NCBI RefSeq assembly: GCF_023337795.1
Contig: NZ_JALIRS010000003.1
Coordinates: forward strand, 186,001 to 250,000
From: Lysinibacillus sp. BPa_S21
GTDB lineage: Bacteria; Bacillota; Bacilli; Bacillales_A; Planococcaceae
Direction of reading: 5' to 3'
DNA: 64,000 nt
The translations under genes and the position numbers were made by a program. Shown here piece by piece: positions 1-8,440 of the stretch. The notes under the pieces are model-generated. The model saw only the letters and a program-made list of their open reading frames with translations. It did no database searches and was not told the origin of the DNA. Position 1 is the first letter of the stretch, and every line of letters starts with the position of its first letter.

Positions 1-1468
1 CGATTTCTGGATCATCAGCCTCAACTTTATCATAGAAGCTGTTGAATTCTATTAAACGACCAGTAGTCAGTTCAACATTTAATCCAACTTCTTTCCAGTT
101 TTGACGATAGTACTCAACAATTGCTTCATCAGTATCTGAACCAGCCATAGATGCTAAACGAATTGTGAATTTCTTGCCGTCTTTATCTTCACGGATTCCG
201 TCCCCATCTACATCTTTATAGCCAGCTTTATCTAGTAATTCCTTAGCCTTTTCAGGATCATAGTGATAACCCTCTAATGTACCATCATAGTAAGATGCAA
301 ACACTGGTGGAATTAATGAATTTGCTCTTACACGTAGACCTTGATAGAACTTTTCTGTAACAGACTCAATATCCATCGCATAGCCAATCGCTTGACGTAA
401 ATTTACATCATTCATTTTTGACTTCTTATCAAAAATATTAATACGATTTGCTTTATCATATTTCCCTACTTTAAACCCTAAATAAGAGTATGACATCTCT
501 GGACGGCTTGCAATTGTTATATTGGATAAATCCTTGATGCTATCAAATTGAGTTGTTGGGTAATGTTCTGCAATATCATATTTCCCAGTTTTCAAAGCTT
601 CACCGATTGAACTTGAAGGAACAACTTCGATTACCACTTTATCTAATTTCGGCTTGCCTTTAAAATAATGTTCATTTGCTACAAGCTGAACTGACTCTCC
701 ATTTACAATTTTATCAATTTTAAATGCACCCAGTGTTACAGGATTTTTACGAACTGCATCTGAAGCAATTAGGGCATCTTTAACAGGGATTGACTCTAGC
801 TGATGCTTCGGTGCTGCATAACCCCATAACCCATCCCCAACTGAATAAATAGCTGGTGATACTTTTTTGAACGTAATTTCAATGGATTTTTCATCAATTT
901 TTTTAATACCAGAAATTGTTTTCTCTTTTCCATCATGATATTCTTTTGCACCAACAATATTTTGGAAATCGTCATCGTAGCGTTTTCCGTCGTAATCAGG
1001 ATGACCAATAATTTCGTATGGATAAATTAAATCCTCAGCTGTCAAAGGTTGACCATCAGACCACTTAACGTCACCTTGAATAGTAATCTTCGCTTTCTTA
1101 TTGTCCTTATCAACCTCTAATTTTGCAATACCTGTATCTTTTACTTGGAAATCCCCATCCAATTCAAAAATTTCATTTTTTGCGTAATCCAAGATTGTAC
1201 TATCGTAGGCATCATCAGATAATTCCGGAATGAAAACCCCTTTAAAAGGAGTGTCTGTTACAAGCGCTACCTTTAATGTACCACCTTTAATAGCGTCCCC
1301 TTCATTTGTTATTTCCATTGGAAACTTAGTTGCATCTGTTTCAGTTTGTGTCGGTTTCTCTTTGTTGCCATCCCCAGTTTTAGCTGCCTCTTTACCCTCG
1401 TTATTGCAGGCTGCTAAGACAAACATCACTGCAAAAATAACGGATAGTAATAACCAATTTTTTTTCAT
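1..1468 (-). CDS. oppA: Oligopeptide ABC transporter substrate-binding lipoprotein (3' end outside window)
   Basis: Extracytoplasmic peptide-binding component (SBP family 5) of the importer encoded next to it. I translated the open minus frame from an ATG at 1468 to the window edge, about 489 residues without a stop. The N-terminus is a lipoprotein signal: MKKNW, a hydrophobic stretch, then the lipobox LAAC with Cys21, followed by a charged linker. The SBP5 fold shows in segments such as VKWSDGQPLTAEDL and DVNLRQAIGYAMDIE, and a region reading DPEKAKELLDKAGYKDVDGDG near the cut end. Family members are about 540-600 residues, so only the C-terminal part is missing. It is the last gene of the operon, 15 bp after oppC, and a good RBS (GGAGGATG) precedes the start. 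Whether the ligand is an oligo- or dipeptide cannot be told from sequence. Confidence 0.9.
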   Translation of the reverse strand, partial: MKKNWLLLSVIFAVMFVLAACNNEGKEAAKTGDGNKEKPTQTETDATKFPMEITNEGDAIKGGTLKVALVTDTPFKGVFIPELSDDAYDSTILDYAKNEIFELDGDFQVKDTGIAKLEVDKDNKKAKITIQGDVKWSDGQPLTAEDLIYPYEIIGHPDYDGKRYDDDFQNIVGAKEYHDGKEKTISGIKKIDEKSIEITFKKVSPAIYSVGDGLWGYAAPKHQLESIPVKDALIASDAVRKNPVTLGAFKIDKIVNGESVQLVANEHYFKGKPKLDKVVIEVVPSSSIGEALKTGKYDIAEHYPTTQFDSIKDLSNITIASRPEMSYSYLGFKVGKYDKANRINIFDKKSKMNDVNLRQAIGYAMDIESVTEKFYQGLRVRANSLIPPVFASYYDGTLEGYHYDPEKAKELLDKAGYKDVDGDGIREDKDGKKFTIRLASMAGSDTDEAIVEYYRQNWKEVGLNVELTTGRLIEFNSFYDKVEADDPEI

Positions 1469-1483
1469 AGTACATCCTCCCCT

Positions 1484-2386
1484 TTATCCCATTCTTTGTT
1501 TTGCGTCAGCTGCACGACGAAGTGCTTGACCGACATAATTTATACCAAGCATCAAGATTAAAATTAATATTGATGCGGGCAACCATACCCACCATTTTTC
1601 TGACAAAACGATTGGATTTCTCGCATAGTTTACAAGTGTTCCTAAACTCGGAGTCGATGGCGGCAAACCAAATCCTAAGAAGGACAATCCTGTTTCGATC
1701 CCAACGTTACCAGCAAAGTTCAACGTTAGTTCAACGATTAAAATAGAACTTAAATTTGGTAAAATGCCTTTAAACATAATAGCGAAATCACTTGTCCCCA
1801 TTGTTTTAGAAGCACTCACATAATCCCTTCGCCCCTCCGATAGTGCTTTACTTCGGACTAAGCGGGCGGTGCTCATCCATTGAAATAAACTGATGATCAA
1901 AATCAATTCAAGTATGCCATATTTGGGAATGATAGTAACAAAAACAATGATCACCATTAGATTAGGTAATGTCATAAAGAATTCAGTAATTCGCATAAAC
2001 AAATTATCAATAAATCCTCCATAATAACCCATGACAATACCAAGACCTATCCCTGCAATACTAGTAATAATCGTAATGGCAAATGCTATTAAAATAGAGT
2101 TTTTTGCCCCTATTACTAGTTGCCCCAGCATATCACGACCTGCTTCATCTGTTCCAAGTGTATAACCATTTACACCGGGTTCCGTGTAACGCTCCAACAG
2201 TTTAATCTTTAACACTTCATCTTGATTTAAAAGCATGGCAGCGACTAGAAATCCAATGATAAGAAAAGTTATCCCTAAAAAGGAAATCATCGCTAATTTA
2301 TCTTTTTTAAACTCTCGCAAAACGACTTGTATCCCCGTCGGTGGAGAGTTATCAAATTTGACCATTTCGTTATTTTGTTGCTCCAT
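1484..2386 (-). CDS. oppC: Peptide ABC transporter permease, OppC/AppC type
   Basis: Inner-membrane permease, 300 residues, one half of the transmembrane pore of the peptide importer. After a polar N-terminus there is a membrane segment around residues 33-55, then a soluble loop containing the typical sentence YTLGTDEAGRDMLGQL, then five further hydrophobic segments. The cytoplasmic EAA-type coupling loop, DYVSASKTMGTSDFAIMF, lies around residues 185-205 and docks on an ATPase subunit. The RBS GGAGAGGTG precedes the ATG. It follows oppB by 37 bp and precedes oppA, so the operon order is D-F-B-C-A, with the binding protein last. Length is normal for the family. Confidence 0.92.
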   Translation of the reverse strand: MEQQNNEMVKFDNSPPTGIQVVLREFKKDKLAMISFLGITFLIIGFLVAAMLLNQDEVLKIKLLERYTEPGVNGYTLGTDEAGRDMLGQLVIGAKNSILIAFAITIITSIAGIGLGIVMGYYGGFIDNLFMRITEFFMTLPNLMVIIVFVTIIPKYGILELILIISLFQWMSTARLVRSKALSEGRRDYVSASKTMGTSDFAIMFKGILPNLSSILIVELTLNFAGNVGIETGLSFLGFGLPPSTPSLGTLVNYARNPIVLSEKWWVWLPASILILILMLGINYVGQALRRAADAKQRMG

Positions 2387-2421
2387 TTGAATTCACCTCT
2401 CCTTAAACATTATTTTAGTCA

Positions 2422-3384
2422 TTAGTCTATGCGGATACGTGGATCAACAATGCTCATAATAATATCAGACAGTAGACTACCTAATAATGTTAAGAAGCCA
2501 TAAAGCATAACTAGTGCCGTAATAACACTATAATCTCGACTCATGATTGAATTGATAAACAACTGACCCATTCCTGGGAAACCAAAAATTGTTTCAATGA
2601 AAATTGAGCCACCTAATAAACCTGTTATTGTAAACCCTAAAAAGGCTGCGATTGGTAGCAGAGAATTACGGAAAATATGTCTAGTGTAGACTTTTCGCAT
2701 TGGGATCCCTTTGCTTCGAGCCGTTTTCACATAATCCTGAGTTTTTGCATCTATTATTTCTGAGCGTAAATACTGAATAATAGCGGTTGTGCCTAAAATA
2801 GCATACGTGATAGCAGGTAGTAGTAAATGATGGATTTTATTCCAATAATATTCCATTGTGCCTGATTCAAGACCTACATCAACAGTTCCACTAGTTGGGA
2901 ACCACATGAGTCTATATCCGAATATATAGACGAATATTAGTGATAATACGAAAGTTGGAATAGCATAACTTATAAAACTGTACAGGGTGATAGATTTATC
3001 TAAAAATGATTCTTGATAACGACCTGCTAACACCCCAAGTGGAATCGCAATCAAATAAACAAAAATTGCACTGAGTAATGAAAGCCAAAATGTATTTAAT
3101 CCGCGCTCACCAATAAGTGTGGACACTGCAATTTTATATGTATAGCTTCGTCCAAAATCACCTTGAAAAGCGTTTGTAATCCAATGGTAATACTGAACAT
3201 ACCAAGGGTCATAGAAACCAGCTTTTATACGGAGTTCCTCAATCCTTGAAGGGTCTGTCTCTGGTGTAATAAGCCCTGTAAATGGATCTCCCGGCATCTG
3301 TTTTGCCAATATAAAGATAAAGAGACTTAATATAAAAAGCTGAGGAATCATCAGTAATACACGTCTAACTATTGTTTTCCACAT
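2422..3384 (-). CDS. oppB: Peptide ABC transporter permease, OppB/AppB type
   Basis: Second pore-forming permease of the peptide importer, 320 residues. It begins with the usual OppB N-terminus (a basic start, then a membrane segment around residues 9-28, then QMPGDPFTGL), has a periplasmic loop with the YDPWYVQYYHW motif, and five more membrane segments. The EAA loop DYVKTARSKGIPMRKVYTRH, around residues 210-230, contacts the ATPases. The ATG directly abuts the oppF stop codon, so translation is probably coupled to oppF. The protein ends SIVDPRIRID, the standard family ending. No anomaly seen. Confidence 0.92.
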   Translation of the reverse strand: MWKTIVRRVLLMIPQLFILSLFIFILAKQMPGDPFTGLITPETDPSRIEELRIKAGFYDPWYVQYYHWITNAFQGDFGRSYTYKIAVSTLIGERGLNTFWLSLLSAIFVYLIAIPLGVLAGRYQESFLDKSITLYSFISYAIPTFVLSLIFVYIFGYRLMWFPTSGTVDVGLESGTMEYYWNKIHHLLLPAITYAILGTTAIIQYLRSEIIDAKTQDYVKTARSKGIPMRKVYTRHIFRNSLLPIAAFLGFTITGLLGGSIFIETIFGFPGMGQLFINSIMSRDYSVITALVMLYGFLTLLGSLLSDIIMSIVDPRIRID

Positions 3385-4332
3385 TTATATACCCCCCCGT
3401 TCAATGTCAGACATCGCTACTTTATGCGTATCCGAGATGGATTTTAATGGGTATACTTTGCCATGCTCGTCATAATATTTATGCTGCTCTTTTTGATAAT
3501 TCGCTTCGACATCTTGACGTATTACTTTACGCTCCAAACGTGTTTCTGGCTCAATATTAGGAATAGCTGATAATAGGCGCTTTGTATAAATATGTTGTGG
3601 ATTCATGTATATATCATTTCGAGTACCTGTTTCAACAAAGCGTCCTTTGTACATGATAGCTATGTGATCACACATATGCTTCACGACACCAAGATCATGC
3701 GAAATAAATAAATAACTAAGGCCAAATTCACGCTGAATGTCTTTCATAAAATTTAGCACTTGTGCTTGTACAGATAAATCTAGTGCAGATACAGGTTCAT
3801 CAGCAATAATCATTTTTGGATTACAAGCAACCGCACGCGCGATCCCAAGACGTTGCTTTTGACCACCTGAAAATTCATGTGGATACTTTAACAATACATC
3901 TTCCGACATACCTACTATCGCTAGTAACTCTTTAATGCGCTTACGTTCCTCTTGATCACTAAGCTTCATAAAATTCCGAATAGGCTCTGCTAAAATGTCT
4001 AAAACACGTTTTCTAGGATTCATACTTGAATGGGAATCTTGAAAAATCATTTGAATATCTTTGTTATAAGCTGAATCACGATTTCTGCGTTGGTTAGTAA
4101 CATTCTCACCTTCATAGAAAATTTGACCCGACGTGATCTTCTCTAGACCTATAATGGCCTTCCCTGTTGTTGATTTTCCAGAACCTGATTCTCCTACTAA
4201 ACCGTATGTTTTTCCTTTTTCAAACTCCATTGAGACACCATCAACCGCATATACCTTATCGACTACAGTATTAAAAAAGCCTCCTCGAATTGGGTAATGA
4301 ACGTTTAAATCGCTAATTTGCATAAAGCTCAT
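3385..4332 (-). CDS. oppF: Peptide ABC transporter ATP-binding protein, OppF type
   Basis: Cytoplasmic ATPase, 315 residues, that pairs with OppD to power peptide import. Visible motifs in order: Walker A GESGSGKS near residue 48, a Q-loop QMIFQDSHSSMNP, ABC signature FSGGQKQR, Walker B MIIADEPVSALD, and the switch histidine in LFISHDLG. The oligopeptide-transporter C-terminal domain follows (LLSAIPNIEPE), and the tail is extended by a polar stretch ending near DIERGGI. The start ATG overlaps the oppD stop by 4 bp (ATGA), so the two ATPases are translationally coupled. Assignment to OppF rather than OppD rests on its second position and shorter C-terminal region lacking a cysteine cluster. 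Confidence 0.92.
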   Translation of the reverse strand: MSFMQISDLNVHYPIRGGFFNTVVDKVYAVDGVSMEFEKGKTYGLVGESGSGKSTTGKAIIGLEKITSGQIFYEGENVTNQRRNRDSAYNKDIQMIFQDSHSSMNPRKRVLDILAEPIRNFMKLSDQEERKRIKELLAIVGMSEDVLLKYPHEFSGGQKQRLGIARAVACNPKMIIADEPVSALDLSVQAQVLNFMKDIQREFGLSYLFISHDLGVVKHMCDHIAIMYKGRFVETGTRNDIYMNPQHIYTKRLLSAIPNIEPETRLERKVIRQDVEANYQKEQHKYYDEHGKVYPLKSISDTHKVAMSDIERGGI

Positions 4333-5342
4333 ACAGTCCCGCCTCCTTCTTCACCTTCGAAATGAAAGTGTTTCCAGCAGGTACATCTAACCAAATGACC
4401 TGGTGCAATTTCGTGTAATTGTGGTTTGCTTTCATGTGCAGCTGCATCAATCCAGGGTATTCGTGCTGAAAATCTACAGCCTTCCCGAGGCAAATTCATC
4501 AACGATGGCACCATACCTTGAATCACTTCAAGTCGTTCATTTTCACTATGTGTTTGTGGAATAGAATTCAATAAAGAACGCGTGTAAGGATGTTTAGCGT
4601 TCGTAAATAATTCTTGAACAGGTGCTTCTTCTACTACTTCACCTGCATACATGACTGCAACTCGATCAGCCATTTCTGCCACGACACCTAAATCATGGGT
4701 AATTAAAATAATGCCTGTTTCGGTTTCCGACTGTAGTGCTTTTAGTAGGTCCAGTATTTGAGCTTGGATCGTTACATCTAAAGCTGTTGTCGGTTCATCC
4801 GCAATTAAAATAGACGGTTTACACGATAATGCAATGGCAATCACAACACGCTGTCTCATCCCTCCGGACAATTGATGCGGGAATTGTCTTGCCACACGCT
4901 CTGGTTTAGCGATGCCCACCTGATTCAATAATTCTAGTACCCTTTTACCGCGCTGTTGCTTTGAGAGCTTTGTATGATACATTAACCCCTCTGCAATTTG
5001 TTCTCCAATCCGCATTAATGGATTAAGAGCTGACAGAGGATCCTGAAAAATAAAACCAATATGATTGCCACGCAAACTATTAAATTGTTCGTCATTTAGT
5101 TGCGTTAAATTTTGATTATTATAAAAGATTTCGCCTGAAACTTTTGTATTTACAGGATTGTACAAGCCTACAATACTAGTTGCTAGCGTACTTTTACCAC
5201 AACCCGATTCCCCAACGATTGCTAATACTTCATTCTTTTTAAGCGAAAGTGAGATATCCTCTACAGCAGCGTGGTAAGTTTCTTTAATGCGGAAACTGGT
5301 AGTTAGATTTCTAATTGTTAGTAGGTCATTTGCTGTATCCAA
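4329..5342 (-). CDS. oppD: Peptide ABC transporter ATP-binding protein, OppD type
   Basis: First gene of the operon and the second cytoplasmic ATPase of the importer. It carries Walker [10 protein letters not shown]-loop [13 protein letters not shown], signature LSGGMRQR, Walker [13 protein letters not shown] and switch LITHDLG. The C-terminus has the OppD/DppD extension with cysteines ([19 protein letters not shown]) that in relatives can hold an iron-sulfur cluster. I chose the TTG at 5342 as start because AGGAGGGGGAG lies just upstream of it; the reading frame extends eight codons further to another TTG at 5366, but those codons contain the RBS itself and have no RBS of their own. The resulting protein is 337 residues. 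Confidence 0.9.
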   Translation of the reverse strand: MDTANDLLTIRNLTTSFRIKETYHAAVEDISLSLKKNEVLAIVGESGCGKSTLATSIVGLYNPVNTKVSGEIFYNNQNLTQLNDEQFNSLRGNHIGFIFQDPLSALNPLMRIGEQIAEGLMYHTKLSKQQRGKRVLELLNQVGIAKPERVARQFPHQLSGGMRQRVVIAIALSCKPSILIADEPTTALDVTIQAQILDLLKALQSETETGIILITHDLGVVAEMADRVAVMYAGEVVEEAPVQELFTNAKHPYTRSLLNSIPQTHSENERLEVIQGMVPSLMNLPREGCRFSARIPWIDAAAHESKPQLHEIAPGHLVRCTCWKHFHFEGEEGGGTV

Positions 5343-5364
5343 ACAATCTCCCCCTCCTATATTC

Positions 5365-5379
5365 AATATTCTGAAAAAT
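5365..5379. promoter_or_regulatory. CodY-like box next to the oppD start
   Basis: AATATTCTGAAAAAT differs at two positions from the CodY consensus AATTTTCWGAAAATT. It lies just upstream of the oppD RBS. CodY binding at peptide-transport operons is well known in Bacillales; occupancy here is inferred. Confidence 0.5.
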
Positions 5380-5507
5380 GATTGTACTTCACTTTAAAAT
5401 GTATTTCAGAATTATATTTTATTGAAAGATTCATTTACACCTCCAATAATATTTATTGATACCTTTACTGTTTTTTTACTTTTTCATACAACTACAATCG
5501 CTAATTG

Positions 5508-5522
5508 AATTGTCTGAAAATT
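5508..5522. promoter_or_regulatory. CodY box in opp promoter region
   Basis: AATTGTCTGAAAATT has one mismatch to the 15-bp CodY consensus AATTTTCWGAAAATT. It lies 15 bp downstream of the -10 of the candidate opp promoter, where bound CodY would block transcription. A weaker box with three mismatches (ATTTTTCGGAATATT) sits just upstream at about 5569-5583. Confidence 0.65.
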
Positions 5523-5536
5523 AACTGTGATATTAT

Positions 5537-5564
5537 TTTATATGGAAATAATACATTAAATCAA
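5537..5564 (-). promoter_or_regulatory. Candidate sigma-A promoter of the opp operon
   Basis: On the minus strand TTGATT (-35, 5559-5564) is followed after 16 bp by TATAAA (-10, 5537-5542). The predicted start of transcription is just upstream of the CodY box at 5508-5522, about 190 nt before oppD. The -35 and -10 are each imperfect, so this is a candidate only. Confidence 0.45.
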
Positions 5565-6120
5565 GCAAATTTTTCGGAATATTACAAAGATACAAACAAA
5601 TAAGTTCCATACATCTTTACAAAATAATTTTTTAAACTTAATTTTTTCTTTACTTAATTGCTTGTTCCTTTTTCAACCTTCTATCTATACTCTTCTATTT
5701 TTATTTTTAAAATATAATATTTTTATAATAATCTTGTTTTATATAACAGCTAATAATTATGAATTCTCTTTAAAAATAAGGAAATTGAAATCCAAACTAT
5801 TTATTTTTTAAAAATAGTTTTTTCGTTTAAAGTGTTAAAAATTAAACGGAAATTTCAATATACTAAAAAATTAATTTTTTCATTTTTATTTACCTAACCC
5901 TTTACGTACCTCTTAATTATATTGTTCCTAAAAAAATTAGCTTTATAAAAAGTATATGCAACAGCAAAGGTGATATATTCTAAAACTTTCAAATAAAAAA
6001 CTATTAAAACGGAATAACACTATTTTATATGGGAGTATTTAACAAGAACTTGATTTACTGAAGAAATTAATGAAGAAACTTTGGTATTTAGCGCGGGAAA
6101 AGTGTGCAGAAATGTCTATA

Positions 6121-6149
6121 TTGTAAAAAAGAAGAAAACAATCTATCAT
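6121..6149 (+). promoter_or_regulatory. Candidate sigma-A promoter of cls
   Basis: TTGTAA, 17 bp spacer, TATCAT. It ends 59 bp before the cls ATG and is the best-spaced hexamer pair in the upstream region. Confidence 0.4.
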
Positions 6150-6208
6150 AAAACTATTAAATTATAGTCTCCTCCCAAGAATCTTATAGAATAGGTGAAT
6201 GTATACAT

Positions 6209-7738
6209 ATGAAAAATCGCGTTGCCCAGTTGCTATTCGTCATTTCAATTGCAGCAATTATACTCATAGTCTTAAATAAATCTGTTATTTCCTTCTATAC
6301 TTTAATCGGCTTTATCATGCCTATCACAATTATAGGGATTGCCTTCATTATTTTTATTGAAAATCGTTCCCCACAAAGTACATTAGCATGGTTTTTAATA
6401 TTAGCCATTCTCCCCGGTATCGGTTTACTTCTGTACTTACTATTTGGAAGAAGTCGCTGGAGAAGAAAGAAACATTTACGCCGTTCCGAAGAACAAAGGA
6501 TGTTATTCCGTGAAATTTTAGCAGGGAAAAGTTTTCATTTGGAAATGTCTTCTCCTTTAAATGAACGATCCACCTATTTAACACATGTTATCCAAAAATT
6601 TGGCGGCGGTCCTGTTGCGAATGAAACAGCAACAAAGCTCTTAACAAACGGGGATGAAACATTTACTGAAATCATACAAGCAATTGAAAATGCCACACAT
6701 CACATTCATATTCAGTACTATATCTATCGATCAGATGAAATCGGTACAGAAATTCGCGATGCCTTAATAAAGAAAGCAAAATCTGGGGTTATCGTCCGCT
6801 TTCTTTATGATGGACTCGGTAGTAATAAATTACGAAGAAGTTTCTTACAACCAATGAAAGATGTAGGAATTGAAGTAGTCGAGTTTGATTCAATTCTTTC
6901 CCCTTGGCTATTAGAAACCGTCAATTATCGTAACCACCGTAAAATTGTTATTGTAGATGGGACAATTGGGTTTACAGGCGGACTCAATGTTGGAGATGAA
7001 TATCTTAGTCGTTCAAAGAAGTTTCCTATTTGGCGAGATAGTCATTTAAAAATAGAAGGAAAAGCATTATATAAACTGCAGGCCATTTTCCTAGAAGATT
7101 TTCTCTATGCTACTAGTAGTTTAAATACTGAGTCTTGGAATCATTTTATGGATAGCACATACTTTCCAAGCCAAGGAATCCATCAGGCTGAAGGTGCCGT
7201 ACAAATCGTTGCAAGTGGACCTAGCTCAGATGATACAAATATTCGCAATGCGTTATTGAAAATGATGAGCTCCGCAAAAAAATCCATTTGGATTGCTACG
7301 CCATACTTTATTCCTGATCAGGAAACATTAACATTATTACGTTTGAGTGCACTTTCTGGGGTAGATGTCCGTATTTTATATCCTGGAAAAGGCGATAGTA
7401 TCATTAGTGATCAAGCATCCCAATCATACTTTACACCACTTTTAAAAGCGGGTGTCTCCATTTACCGCTTAAAAGATGCTTTTATGCACGCCAAGATTGT
7501 ACTGGTTGATGATGAAGTTGCATCCATTGGTACAGCCAATATGGATATTCGTAGTTTTGAGCTTAATTATGAAATCATTGCGGTCCTCTATGAATCTAAC
7601 ACGGTTCTAAATATTAAAAATGATTTTGAACAGGATTTTAAAGACTCCATAGAAATTACATGGGCGTCCTTCCAAAAGCGGAGTATTCAAAAACGCATGC
7701 TTGAATCTCTTACGCGACTCATTTCTCCTTTGCTGTAA
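6209..7738 (+). CDS. cls: Cardiolipin synthase
   Basis: Membrane phospholipase-D-family enzyme of 509 residues that joins two phosphatidylglycerols to cardiolipin and glycerol. The N-terminus has three hydrophobic segments (about residues 6-24, 30-50 and 57-77, the last reading TLAWFLILAILPGIGLLLYL). Two PLD half-sites are present with complete HKD motifs: HRKIVIVD followed by GGLN at about residues 246-262, and HAKIVLVD followed by GTANMD at about residues 427-446. Length matches Bacillus Cls proteins. The ATG is preceded only by a weak AGGTG. It stands alone between the opp operon and a terminator, so it is probably monocistronic. Confidence 0.95.
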   Translation: MKNRVAQLLFVISIAAIILIVLNKSVISFYTLIGFIMPITIIGIAFIIFIENRSPQSTLAWFLILAILPGIGLLLYLLFGRSRWRRKKHLRRSEEQRMLFREILAGKSFHLEMSSPLNERSTYLTHVIQKFGGGPVANETATKLLTNGDETFTEIIQAIENATHHIHIQYYIYRSDEIGTEIRDALIKKAKSGVIVRFLYDGLGSNKLRRSFLQPMKDVGIEVVEFDSILSPWLLETVNYRNHRKIVIVDGTIGFTGGLNVGDEYLSRSKKFPIWRDSHLKIEGKALYKLQAIFLEDFLYATSSLNTESWNHFMDSTYFPSQGIHQAEGAVQIVASGPSSDDTNIRNALLKMMSSAKKSIWIATPYFIPDQETLTLLRLSALSGVDVRILYPGKGDSIISDQASQSYFTPLLKAGVSIYRLKDAFMHAKIVLVDDEVASIGTANMDIRSFELNYEIIAVLYESNTVLNIKNDFEQDFKDSIEITWASFQKRSIQKRMLESLTRLISPLL

Positions 7739-7764
7739 AAATGATTAAAAAAGACTGTAAAAGT

Positions 7765-7804
7765 AAAAGGATTCACACACAGTTTTGTGTATGAATCCTT
7801 TTTT
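7765..7804 (+). terminator. Terminator of cls (head of repeat family B)
   Basis: A long hairpin with arms AAAAGGATTCACACACA and TGTGTATGAATCCTTTT and a short loop, followed by Ts. The same hairpin in related form occurs after sigG and after ylbL, each time heading the same 21-bp repeat module. Confidence 0.85.
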
Positions 7805-7805
7805 G

Positions 7806-7960
7806 CCCTTTGGAAGGTGGATGTCGATAAAAATGAAAAGTTAGGTGATAAAACGTGAAAGTTGGTAGATAAAACGTGAAAGTTGGGCGATAACTCCTGA
7901 AAGTGTTTCGATAAAAACTAAAAAGTTGAATGTCATTTTGTAAAAACGCATGTCATGTGA
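7806..7960 (+). repeat. Family B element, copy 1: five 21-bp units
   Basis: After the cls terminator comes GGAAGGTGGATGTC and then five units of the type GATAAAACGTGAAAGTTGG. GATA begins at 7826, 7847, 7868, 7889 and 7910, exactly 21 bp apart. The fourth unit is the divergent GATAACTCCTGAAAG form, which occupies the same relative place in all three copies of this element. A tail AAAAGTTGAATGTC and ACGCATGTCATG closes it. No coding function is apparent: the translated heptads contain stops in phase. Confidence 0.8.
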
Positions 7961-7962
7961 AT

Positions 7963-8322
7963 TGTTGATTGGAGTGGAGGCTGGCGACTCCTTGGGGATT
8001 AGCGATAGGGGAACGAAGGCTAAAACCATCACATCCTGTGATAACGCCTTCGTGACCAACATCGGTGCTGCTGCCGCTTCGCTTTCGCGCAAAAGACATC
8101 TGTTGGCCCGAGACCCTGGAGCGAGCATCGCGAGTGAAGCAAGAGGGGAACGAAGGCTAAGAACATCACGTCCTGTGATAACGCCTTCGTGACCAACATC
8201 GTGTTGCCCCGACGCCCCCAGGAAGCTCTGCTCTGCGCGAAAGCGAAGCGTCAGCGGCAAATGTTTTCTGTAGCGAAAGCGCAGCGTCAGCTACAAAGCG
8301 CCAGCCGGAACGGAAATCAACC
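7963..8322 (+). repeat. Family A mosaic element, copy 1 (full, with duplicated hairpin)
   Basis: GC-richer intergenic element starting GTTGATTGGAGTGGAGG and ending CGGAAATCAACC. Within it the nested hairpin module occurs twice (8013-8053 and 8150-8190), each with an 8-bp outer stem ACGAAGGC/GCCTTCGT and a 6-bp inner stem closing a TCC loop. A further small hairpin lies at 8269-8295. Long but spurious ORFs run through it on both strands. Similar sequences occur at 33.2, 36.5, 37.9 and 59.2 kb. Confidence 0.8.
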
Positions 8323-8400
8323 CCTCGTTTTGAACAAGAACTACACTTTATTTAATAGGACACCTTAATTTCTTTGAAACAATAGTTTTTCAATAAATGA

Positions 8401-8437
8401 AAGGGTGGTATGAAAAATTATCATACCACCCTCTTTT
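8401..8437 (-). terminator. Terminator of the pyr operon
   Basis: Inverted repeat AGGGTGGTATGA / TCATACCACCCT with a 7-nt loop, immediately after the pyrE stop codon. T-rich tracts flank it on both strands, so it may act in both directions. Confidence 0.85.
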
Positions 8438-8440
8438 TAA

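Larger units (their letters stand above)
5343..6208. other. AT-rich intergenic region between oppD and cls
   Basis: About 860 bp with no convincing gene. It holds the candidate opp promoter with CodY-like boxes on its left side and a candidate cls promoter on its right side. The middle (about 5600-6060) is very AT-rich, with long A and T runs and no ORF of note. An 18-codon ORF at about 6070-6126 lacks a convincing RBS and is not called. Confidence 0.6.

Noticed and set aside
6070..6126. 18-codon ORF (starting MKKLWYLAR) upstream of cls
   Set aside because: No RBS, no context and it overlaps the candidate cls promoter.
7841..8260. 139-codon minus-strand ORF through the family A/B repeats
   Set aside because: It exists because the GC-rich repeat lacks stops in this frame. 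The related ORF at 59037-59390 runs through another copy and into tmcAL. No RBS and no domain.
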